Source: an uncultured Roseibium sp. (GTDB taxonomy: Bacteria; Pseudomonadota; Alphaproteobacteria; Rhizobiales; Stappiaceae). From it: 64,000 nucleotides of DNA. The stretch covers positions 926,692 to 990,691 of the forward strand of contig NZ_CANMFD010000001.1 of assembly GCF_947496995.1 (NCBI RefSeq). The letters run 5' to 3'. A program made the position numbers and the translations under genes. A model generated the notes under the pieces. The model was not told the origin of the DNA. It did no database searches and worked only from the letters and a program-made list of their open reading frames with translations. Below are positions 1 through 6,857 of this stretch, in pieces (positions within the stretch are counted from its first letter, which is position 1; every line of letters starts with the position of its first letter).

Positions 1-249
1 AAGTTGCTGAGCGGTCTAAAGCGTATGGAAAAGAACCGATCTGTTTATGATCAAGTCAGGTTCCTTGCATCATGGCTTGAGGAAATTGATCGCGAAGACC
101 TTTTTTCTACGGAAGAAAGTTCTGCCTCAAAACTTAGCTTTGGCGAACTTCTCGTCGTTGAAGGTGGGCGGCATCTAAATGAGTCACTCTGGGCACCGCT
201 TAGCTCACCTGACGACGATCATATCCAGGAAAGGTTTGGTGAAGTTTGA
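1..249 (+). CDS. C-terminal end of an unidentified protein, candidate partner of the short Argonaute (5' partial)
   Basis: The reading frame is open at the left window edge, so only about the last 82 residues are visible. They are acidic and mostly helical in character and show no motif I recognise. The stop codon overlaps the TTG start of the following Argonaute gene, so the two are probably translated together. In described short-Argonaute systems the gene before the Argonaute usually encodes a TIR-APAZ or SIR2-APAZ effector subunit, and this could be the end of an APAZ domain. That identity rests on gene position only. The effector domain, if there is one, lies outside the window. Confidence 0.55.
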   Translation, partial: KLLSGLKRMEKNRSVYDQVRFLASWLEEIDREDLFSTEESSASKLSFGELLVVEGGRHLNESLWAPLSSPDDDHIQERFGEV

Positions 250-1664
250 AGCTTGATTTTCTAAATGAGCCGAGGCTTATTTTTGCGAATGGAAATCATA
301 TCTGTCCTCGTCGCGGCATTACTGCATATGGCGTGTTTGATCAAACGCAAGAATCGCGGCGTTCGGAAATCCATATAGGCGGAATCGGTACAGCCGAAGG
401 TATTGAAACACTTGGGCGGTGGCTTGAGAGATGCAAAGAAGGCATTGCAGCGCCCGCTGATGCGCGGCAACAAAACTTACGTTTGGATTTTTGCGGCTTC
501 AATAAATCTCACGGCTTTCATGCTGAAATGCACTTTGGAAGTGACCTTGGCAGGTCTATAAAAAACTCAGACATCGGGCGAGTCGTAAATATCACGTCTC
601 GAACCGAGAGAATCGACGCCGCTCTTGAATTGTACTATGAAGAGATCAAGTTCCTCGCTCAAAATCGACATGTAGACGTAATCGTCTGCGTATTACCCGA
701 AAACTTATATGATGCTATTTCCTCAGAAGAAAATCCTGGCCAGGATACTCTTGAAGACGATTTGCCATCGGAGGAGCTGAATTTCCGCAGAGCTTTAAAG
801 GCGAAAGCAATGCCTTTGGGTAAGCCCTTGCAGCTCGTGCGCCAGGTTAGTTTAGATGGAACTAAAGTACGTGAGCAGCAAGACGACGCCACGAAAGCTT
901 GGAATTTTTGCACAGCACTATACTACAAATCCGGTCCGACAATTCCCTGGAAACTGGAGAACGAACAGTCTCGTGGAACATCATGCGCAATTGGCATCGC
1001 ATTTTATCGAAGTCGAGATCGCGCGACGCTTCGAACCAGTCTTGCGCAAATTTTCGATGAATTAGGAAATGGATTGATCTTACGAGGCACCCCGGTGCAG
1101 CTCGATAAAGATGACCGCATACCACGTCTATCAGCCGAGCAAGCTCATAATCTTTTCTCCGCAGCCTTGAAGGAATATCGTATTGCTATGCGGAACTTTC
1201 CGGCGCGTGTAGTCGTTCATAAATCATCGAATTTCACGCCTGAAGAGATTGCTGGAATAGAAGATGCCGCACAAGAACTAAGAATTGATGCTGTCGATTT
1301 TGTAACAATAATGGATTCTAGATTTCGACTGTTTAGAGATGGTCAATATCCACCATTTAGAGGGACATTGGCTCGTGTCGAAAGTGATCGACATCTCCTC
1401 TATAGTAGAGGCTCGGTTTGGTATTATCAAACTTATCCGGGCCTCTATGTGCCTCAGCCAATTGAATTGCGGATTGTAAAATCAGAAGAATCTCCAAGGC
1501 TTATTGCGAATGAGATACTTGGCCTGACCAAAATGAATTGGAATAATACTCAGTTCGATGGGAAATACCCAGTGACATTGGGTTGCGCAAGAAAGGTCGG
1601 TGAGGTGATGAAATACCTGAGTGAGACTGATACACCTCAAGTTCGCTATGGCTACTACATGTGA
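246..1664 (+). CDS. Short prokaryotic Argonaute (MID-PIWI), catalytically inactive
   Basis: The product has 472 residues, the usual size of short pAgos that keep only MID and PIWI domains. A MID-like part spans roughly residues 120-235, including the segment around 191-200 (LGKPLQLVRQ). The PIWI core follows: LYYKSGPTIPW at about 225-235 resembles the family's 'KxGGxPW' strand, and VVVHKSSNF at 322-330 is a typical PIWI strand. At 249-253 the sequence reads IGIAF where active Argonautes have a catalytic Asp (G-x-D), so nucleic-acid cleavage is unlikely. Known short pAgos use a guide to sense invading DNA and activate an NAD-depleting partner. The gene overlaps the upstream partial gene, which is the natural partner candidate. 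The TTG start is the one producing that overlap. Confidence 0.85.
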   Translation: MKLDFLNEPRLIFANGNHICPRRGITAYGVFDQTQESRRSEIHIGGIGTAEGIETLGRWLERCKEGIAAPADARQQNLRLDFCGFNKSHGFHAEMHFGSDLGRSIKNSDIGRVVNITSRTERIDAALELYYEEIKFLAQNRHVDVIVCVLPENLYDAISSEENPGQDTLEDDLPSEELNFRRALKAKAMPLGKPLQLVRQVSLDGTKVREQQDDATKAWNFCTALYYKSGPTIPWKLENEQSRGTSCAIGIAFYRSRDRATLRTSLAQIFDELGNGLILRGTPVQLDKDDRIPRLSAEQAHNLFSAALKEYRIAMRNFPARVVVHKSSNFTPEEIAGIEDAAQELRIDAVDFVTIMDSRFRLFRDGQYPPFRGTLARVESDRHLLYSRGSVWYYQTYPGLYVPQPIELRIVKSEESPRLIANEILGLTKMNWNNTQFDGKYPVTLGCARKVGEVMKYLSETDTPQVRYGYYM

Positions 1665-1700
1665 AACCGAGTCATATCCAACGCGCAACTCAGTGTTGAA

Positions 1701-2564
1701 TTACTCTTTAAAAAGATGGCCGAGGCCTTTGCCAACAAGCGCAGCAATTTCACTTGGTCGGTAGGAGGCGGCTAGCAGCTTGTTGTCGTCATCACTCAAT
1801 GCATTTTCATACCCATCCCATTTTTGCGTTTCAGCCATTGTTTTTAGGGCATCAAGGCCATCAATCAAACGCTGGTCGCGCTGATCTTTGTCTGCTTCAG
1901 CCGTCGGAAGCCACTCAGCGTAACTCGGGCGAAGTGCTCGAACGATATCAATTGTTGCTCCCCCAAAACCGCCTGCAAGATAAAGCGGTTGACGATGTTT
2001 TAGAGAAAGTAAGACCTCCTCTACAATGCCGGGCATTGCGCCTTCGAAACCGGCTCGTTTGCCACCAAGAACAATGCGGGCATCAGTATTGTTAGTCATG
2101 TAGTTTCTTAAACCAGAAAGCGACTTGGCTCGCTCATCAGCCGTAAATTCTTGTTGGGGCGGATCGTTGTGCGGCCCGTCCAGACGATCCCCATCTTCCG
2201 ATAAAAAAACAATATCTCCAAAAAGACCCAGAAAGTCTTTTTGCTCTGCTATCTGCTCTGCGGTCAGAGAGCGATGTATCGTCCAGGCAAGGCATACTTT
2301 TAGAGGGCGATCTCGACGGCCATAGCGATGCAGTTCCTCTATCAAAAAACTTGTGATGCCGTCCGATTGAAGGTGCCCTCCGTAGAACAGGGAGCCGCCG
2401 CCAATTATAACAGTACGCGTTAGTTCACCTAACGTCATACGAAAATGCGTATCTAGCAAACCCAACCTATGCAGGTCGGGGCTGTCTGAGACTGAAATTC
2501 CAAGACGTTTTTCACGAAGCGCGTCGGCAGGGAGCAACTCCGCACGGTGTAGGTCAGTGCTCAT
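1701..2564 (-). CDS. SLOG-family nucleotide-sensor-like protein
   Basis: This 287-residue soluble protein has a Rossmann-like N-terminal half typical of the SLOG superfamily. It shows GISVSDSPDLHRLGL at 22-36, the glycine-rich loop IIGGGSLFYGGHL at 53-65, and VLGGKRAGFEGAMPGIVEEV near the middle. SLOG domains bind nucleotide-derived ligands; in Thoeris the SLOG domain of ThsA binds the cyclic-ADP-ribose isomer made by the TIR protein. The gene starts two bases after the stop of the tandem-TIR gene upstream on the same strand, so the two form an operon. No SIR2 or other effector domain is visible, unlike ThsA. The C-terminal 80 residues are not recognised. It could be a regulator, or an effector of a new kind. 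Confidence 0.75.
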   Translation of the reverse strand: MSTDLHRAELLPADALREKRLGISVSDSPDLHRLGLLDTHFRMTLGELTRTVIIGGGSLFYGGHLQSDGITSFLIEELHRYGRRDRPLKVCLAWTIHRSLTAEQIAEQKDFLGLFGDIVFLSEDGDRLDGPHNDPPQQEFTADERAKSLSGLRNYMTNNTDARIVLGGKRAGFEGAMPGIVEEVLLSLKHRQPLYLAGGFGGATIDIVRALRPSYAEWLPTAEADKDQRDQRLIDGLDALKTMAETQKWDGYENALSDDDNKLLAASYRPSEIAALVGKGLGHLFKE

Positions 2565-2566
2565 AA

Positions 2567-3814
2567 CTACCCGCCTCTGGTCGCCAGTTGACGTGGCGTC
2601 ATAATATCAACTCCCCGTCCAAGGCGAGTTCCACTAACATATTTTTGCAAAACACTCCTTTCTTCCGGTCCCAATGGCGGATCGGGATGGAGTATTCGAA
2701 TATCGCCTTCACCGTCCGCCGCGTTTTCAAGATTGTTTTCAATCCAGTGAGATAGTGTGAGGAACTCAGGCGCATGGGGAGCCCACCAAGCGACATCGAG
2801 CTCCGGACGGTTCTGAGCGAGCTCTTTTTGGCGTAGCCAAAGTGCCCGCTTTAGACATTCATCAACGAGGAGATTCAAAGCACGATACACGTCTCTTTTT
2901 TGCCATCGTCCATCGATTTTGCGGACGGCAATCCGTGGAACGTGATCCATTAAGAATGATCCTCGCTCTTCACCATAGCCTATTGCGTCCATCATGATCA
3001 CAGGCATGCCTTCGGTTTTTGCAATCACGACCTCGCGTTGGCACCATTCTCGGCTGGAATAAAGGTCTGTTCGGATCGCAAGCATGGCGCTTGTACCGGC
3101 TTTGCCTCTCAGCTCCGCGTCCCAATCCGTGCCTGGTTGAATGTCGTTGGCATCAAAGAAGTCATTCAGGCGTGTGCTGCCGATTACGTGTCTGACAAGA
3201 TCAACCAACTCATCTACGTCTTCGCCCTCAGTTTGGCTGTGCCGTTTTGTATGGCTGATGAAGGTTGTCAATCTATCCATTTCATCTGGCGAAACCAGTT
3301 GCGCGATGCCTTGGGTTAGATCTCGACAAAGCATGCTTTTGACATCTTCCCCTTCCTTATCAGGCTGGCCTGCTGCTGAAAATTGATAGCCGCCAAGCAA
3401 TCGACCAAGTTCTGTACCGTCCGTTGCTCCTCTCGAAAGCAGGAACGGGAACACACCGAATTTGTCCGGCTGATTTTCTTGTGCACCTGCTACAGAAGCA
3501 ATGAAGTGATGCCATGAGGAGTTCGTGTCTTCGACACTAGCTGCCAGTTCAGTTCCTAATAGTGGCACCGCTGCAACAAAATTAGCCGGTGGTATCCCGT
3601 TGGGAGCTGGAGCCCCCTCCCAATAGACTGGCCGCGGAGCGCCGTTATCACTTTCCCAAGTGGCGCTTCGCATCGATACTTGGATGCCCCCGCCGATTAC
3701 GCCTGAAAACGTAGGCCCGTGCATAAAGTGCTTGAAGATGGCTTCGGCTAGAGCTGCTCCCGCCTCATCCTGAGGATGCCAAATCAGAAATATCTCTAGG
3801 ACAGGAGGAAGCAT
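2567..3814 (-). CDS. Tandem TIR-domain protein paired with the SLOG protein
   Basis: The product has 415 residues. A clear TIR domain occupies about 180-330: FISHTKR at 185-191, and SSREWCQREV at 253-262 with Glu261 in the position of the catalytic glutamate of NAD-cleaving TIR domains. The first 110 residues (EIFLIWHPQDEAG near 7-19, then AAVPLLGTEL at 81-90) resemble a second, degenerate TIR-like fold. TIR enzymes cleave NAD and may release cyclic signals. The gene is first in a two-gene operon with the SLOG protein and divergent from the ThsB-like TIR operon. By analogy with Thoeris, the TIR would make a ligand that the SLOG protein senses; this is inference. Confidence 0.85.
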   Translation of the reverse strand: MLPPVLEIFLIWHPQDEAGAALAEAIFKHFMHGPTFSGVIGGGIQVSMRSATWESDNGAPRPVYWEGAPAPNGIPPANFVAAVPLLGTELAASVEDTNSSWHHFIASVAGAQENQPDKFGVFPFLLSRGATDGTELGRLLGGYQFSAAGQPDKEGEDVKSMLCRDLTQGIAQLVSPDEMDRLTTFISHTKRHSQTEGEDVDELVDLVRHVIGSTRLNDFFDANDIQPGTDWDAELRGKAGTSAMLAIRTDLYSSREWCQREVVIAKTEGMPVIMMDAIGYGEERGSFLMDHVPRIAVRKIDGRWQKRDVYRALNLLVDECLKRALWLRQKELAQNRPELDVAWWAPHAPEFLTLSHWIENNLENAADGEGDIRILHPDPPLGPEERSVLQKYVSGTRLGRGVDIMTPRQLATRGG

Positions 3815-3906
3815 CTAACCTCTTTCATTCATTGAGTTCTTTGCTCGCATTACGATTATGTGTAGTGTATCATAATGAAATAGAACACCAAGGGTTGTCT
3901 TCAGCT
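3815..3906. promoter_or_regulatory. Divergent promoter region between the two TIR operons
   Basis: Ninety-two AT-rich bases separate the start codons of the minus-strand TIR/SLOG operon and the plus-strand TIR-Nmad2-MazG-UDG operon. On the plus strand TTGAGT at 3832-3837, sixteen bases, then GATTAT gives a loose -35/-10 match. Both operons must be controlled from here, which may allow joint regulation. No convincing operator palindrome was seen. Confidence 0.4.
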
Positions 3907-4383
3907 ATGACAAAAGAAACAAAAAATGTTTTTATTAGTCACGTCCATAAAGACGACGCGGGTCTTGCTGACCTGAAGAATCTCTTGAAAAACAAAGGCA
4001 TGGATGTTCGGGACAGCTCGATTAATTCGGACCGTCCGAACAACGCAACATCGCCCGAATATATCAAATCACAGATATTGGCTCCCCGAATCGATTGGGC
4101 CAGCACAATGATTGTTTACATTTCACCGGAAACCAAAAATAGCGATTGGGTCAACTGGGAGATCGAGCGCGCTCATAAGCAAGACAAGACAATCATTGGA
4201 GTGTGGGAACGCGGTGCCAATGGCTGCGAAGTTCCAGAAGCGCTGGACGAATACGGTCACGCTCTTGTCGGTTGGAATGCAGACAAAATTATTGACGCGA
4301 TTAATGGTGATTATGAGCAATTTGAAAACCCTGACGGCACGCCCTGTGGACCTCGGCCTATTCGCCGACATCCCTGCGGGTGA
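3907..4383 (+). CDS. ThsB-like TIR domain protein
   Basis: From ATG 3907 the product is 158 residues, almost entirely one TIR-like domain of the MTH538/DUF1863 type that includes Thoeris ThsB. FISHVHKDD at 9-17 opens the first strand, DSSIN at 37-41 follows, then EYIKSQIL at 51-58 and WVNWEIERA at 81-89 with Glu85 as the likely catalytic glutamate. A longer in-frame TTG start at 3832 would add 25 residues unlike the family and run through the promoter region, so ATG 3907 is preferred. AAGGG lies about twelve bases upstream. Family members sense phage and make an NAD-derived signal. The downstream partners here are nucleotide and DNA enzymes, not a SIR2-SLOG effector. Confidence 0.85.
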   Translation: MTKETKNVFISHVHKDDAGLADLKNLLKNKGMDVRDSSINSDRPNNATSPEYIKSQILAPRIDWASTMIVYISPETKNSDWVNWEIERAHKQDKTIIGVWERGANGCEVPEALDEYGHALVGWNADKIIDAINGDYEQFENPDGTPCGPRPIRRHPCG

Positions 4384-4384
4384 G

Positions 4385-5017
4385 GTGACTAATGTGCCGA
4401 CACTTCACAGCTATATTGTAGCCTATGACAGCGGGTTTGCTCCTAACCCATTTAATGGTTTTTGCACACTTGCTACCTGCAAGCCTGACATCAGGCAGCG
4501 AGCGGCTATAGGTGATTGGATCGTCGGCACCGGTAGCAACAGAGCGGGGGTGCGTCGCGGAGGGTTTCTCGTCTATGCCATGCGTGTCTGCGAGGCGCTC
4601 ACATTTGGTGAATACTGGCACGACCCCCGCTTTTCGAAAAAGAAGCCAAATCTATACGGTAGCTATCGCATGGCTTGTGGCGACAATATTTACTATCCCG
4701 TTGAAGGTGGTGGATGGGGGCAGTTAAATTCCTACCATAGCCAAGAAGACGGCACATGTTTTCAAAAGCATATCAACAGAGACACGTCAGTAGACCGTAT
4801 TTTGATCAGCAATGATTTTGTCTATTTTGGCGCTGAAGGGCCAGAAATACCCGACGATCTTAAAGACGCAGGCCTTGTTCTTTCTGGGCGAGGTCGAAAA
4901 AAAATCGAAGACGAAGCGACCATTCAGGCCTTTGTTCAGTGGCTGGAAGGACTCGGTGTCAAAGGTTACCAAGGGCGGCCTTTCGATATGCTTGAAGCGG
5001 CGAGGAAACGCACATGA
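4385..5017 (+). CDS. Nucleotide modification associated domain 2 (Nmad2) protein
   Basis: This 210-residue product matches the Nmad2 family pattern along its length. HSYIVAYDSGFAPNPFNGFC starts at about residue 8, followed by TLATCKPDIRQ, then GDWIVGTGSNRAG. Nmad domains were described computationally in phage and bacterial operons linked to modified or hypermodified DNA bases; their biochemistry is largely unproven. The GTG at 4385 begins one base after the TIR stop; GTG 4394 is an alternative. The reading frame is open far upstream, but that part merely shadows the TIR gene. The end overlaps the next start as ATGA, so translation is coupled. Its role is probably recognition or processing of a modified base or nucleotide. 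Confidence 0.75.
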   Translation: MTNVPTLHSYIVAYDSGFAPNPFNGFCTLATCKPDIRQRAAIGDWIVGTGSNRAGVRRGGFLVYAMRVCEALTFGEYWHDPRFSKKKPNLYGSYRMACGDNIYYPVEGGGWGQLNSYHSQEDGTCFQKHINRDTSVDRILISNDFVYFGAEGPEIPDDLKDAGLVLSGRGRKKIEDEATIQAFVQWLEGLGVKGYQGRPFDMLEAARKRT

Positions 5018-6168
5018 CCGAAGCGGGGGCCAGTTCAAACGTATTGCTTTCTGAATATGAGCGATTAGTCGCTCCGACAGACCGTTTCTCCAAGGCCGAT
5101 GTCATCCCGATCCTGCTTGGACTTTTTGGTGAGGTCGGCAGCGTAATGAGCACGTCCAAGAAATTACACCGAGAGAAAAGCGCTTTTGCCGCTGGTTATA
5201 TGCGCGATGTTGAGGAAGAGCTTGGAGATACGCTGTGGTATGTAGCAGCTCTTTGCAGGAGATTTGATATAAATCTATCGGATCTGTTCTCGGAGGCTCT
5301 TGAGGGGCAAGGTTTTTCGATGAGCATAGTCGCAAACGGAAATCCTAGCCTCCCGTTTGCGAAAGCCATTAGCTCCGTTGATTTAGCTCCTTTGGATTCA
5401 ATATTACTGCGCCTTGGTGAGCAGGCCGCTAGGTTACTAAATCTGGAAACGGATGCAGCAAACGCCAAGACAGAATTGGTTGAATTTATTCGAACTTACA
5501 TCGAGGCAGTGCAAGCATCCAAGGTGTCTTTTGCATCAGTCTTAAACGGCAATATCTCAAAAACCTGTGGCCGATTTATTACGCCGCCTGCTGACACTCT
5601 TCCTGATTTTGATGCCGAATTTCCTGAAGACGAACAAATTCCAAGAGATTTCGAGATTGAAATTACCCAAAAAGCAGACGGTAGGAGTTATCTGCGGTGG
5701 CAGGGCGTATTTATCGGGGATCCGTTGTCTGACAACATCGGCGATCCTGACGGCTACCGCTTCCACGACGTGTTCCATTTTGCCAATGCAGCCATACTTC
5801 ATTGGTCGCCTACTTTCCGTGCTCTAATTAAGCATAAGCGTAAGAGCATGAAAGACGTTGACGAAGCCCAGGATAGCGGTCGCGCAATAGTCATTGATGA
5901 AGGGCTTTCCGCCTACATTTTCTCTCATGCTAAGTCACTGAACTTTTTCGAAAATCAAGACACCGTCTCCTTTGACCTTCTCAAAGCAGTTCAAAATTTT
6001 GTACGGGGCTATGAAGTGGAGCGCTGCCCCTTAAAACTATGGGAAGACGCAATCCTTCAAGGTTATGAAGTCTTTCGGCAAATGCGAAAAAACGAAGGTG
6101 GTATTGTCATCGGCAACAGAAAAGATAGAACGCTGCGCTACAAGCCGCTCAAAAGGAAGGTTTTATGA
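5014..6168 (+). CDS. MazG-like nucleotide pyrophosphohydrolase with C-terminal MazG-associated domain
   Basis: The product has 384 residues. Residues 30-85 form an all-alpha NTP pyrophosphohydrolase core: GEVGS at 39-43, then EEELGDTLWYVAAL at 67-80, supplying the metal-binding Glu/Glu/Asp pattern. The second half contains YRFHDVFHFANAAILHWSP near 247-265, typical of the MazG C-terminal domain. MazG enzymes hydrolyse (d)NTPs to monophosphates, cleaning or depleting nucleotide pools. The gene overlaps both neighbours by ATGA, making it the third gene of a coupled four-gene operon. In a defence setting it could remove a toxic or modified nucleotide, or starve phage replication; neither can be shown from sequence. 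Confidence 0.8.
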   Translation: MTEAGASSNVLLSEYERLVAPTDRFSKADVIPILLGLFGEVGSVMSTSKKLHREKSAFAAGYMRDVEEELGDTLWYVAALCRRFDINLSDLFSEALEGQGFSMSIVANGNPSLPFAKAISSVDLAPLDSILLRLGEQAARLLNLETDAANAKTELVEFIRTYIEAVQASKVSFASVLNGNISKTCGRFITPPADTLPDFDAEFPEDEQIPRDFEIEITQKADGRSYLRWQGVFIGDPLSDNIGDPDGYRFHDVFHFANAAILHWSPTFRALIKHKRKSMKDVDEAQDSGRAIVIDEGLSAYIFSHAKSLNFFENQDTVSFDLLKAVQNFVRGYEVERCPLKLWEDAILQGYEVFRQMRKNEGGIVIGNRKDRTLRYKPLKRKVL

Positions 6169-6842
6169 GTTCGAAGGAAATTCTGAACGCCATTAAACAG
6201 ATGGATTTCGAAGATACCTTCAATCCGTATTTTGAACGTTGTTCAGTCTACGACTCGGAAGACGCTGCAGAATTGCGCTGCCACTACCTTGTAGAAATGC
6301 TGGAACGGGCGGCAGCAAGTGATCTTGACGCTATATGGGTAGGGCGTGATCTCGGTTACCGTGGAGGACGGAGAACCGGACTCGCGTTGACGGACGATGT
6401 GCACTTTTCAGATCATCTCGTTCGTTGGGGGCTTGATCCTAAGCGTCCGACCTATGGTGATCCGGTTGCTGAAAGAACTGCAGCGGTTATCTGGGATATT
6501 CTGCTTCGTGTGAATGAACCCATTTTCCTATGGAATGTCTTTCCATTACATCCATTTGAGAAGGGAGATCCATTCTCAAATCGTGCTCACAATGCTCGGG
6601 AGAGAAAAGCAGGCACGGAAATCCTAGTGAAAATTGTCGAATATATTAAGCCGCGCCGTATTATTGCGATCGGAAATGACGCGTTCAAAGTTCTGAGTGC
6701 AGCCTGCGGCGAAGATCGGGTTAGCAAAGTTAGACACCCGAGCTACGGCGGGCAGACCGAATTTTTATCTACGATGAGAAATCTCTATGAAGGAGAAATT
6801 ATCGAACGCGAGGTTGATCTATTTTCTCATGCCAAGTCTTGA
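6165..6842 (+). CDS. Uracil-DNA-glycosylase superfamily protein
   Basis: The 225-residue product follows the UDG motif order. AIWVGRDLGYRGGRRTGLAL begins at about residue 56 and aligns with the UNG water-activating loop (GQDPYHGPGQAHGLAF), keeping the Asp (Asp62) but replacing PYH by LGY. FLWNVFPLHPFEKG at 121-134 follows, then IIAIGNDAF near 166-174 and HPSYGG at 191-196, the DNA-intercalation loop motif HPS. UDG family enzymes flip out and excise damaged or altered bases. Linkage to Nmad2 and MazG suggests a base other than ordinary uracil may be the target. It is the last gene of the operon and ends 16 bp from the convergent HEPN gene. Confidence 0.8.
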   Translation: MSSKEILNAIKQMDFEDTFNPYFERCSVYDSEDAAELRCHYLVEMLERAAASDLDAIWVGRDLGYRGGRRTGLALTDDVHFSDHLVRWGLDPKRPTYGDPVAERTAAVIWDILLRVNEPIFLWNVFPLHPFEKGDPFSNRAHNARERKAGTEILVKIVEYIKPRRIIAIGNDAFKVLSAACGEDRVSKVRHPSYGGQTEFLSTMRNLYEGEIIEREVDLFSHAKS

Positions 6843-6857
6843 TTGCATAGATGGATG

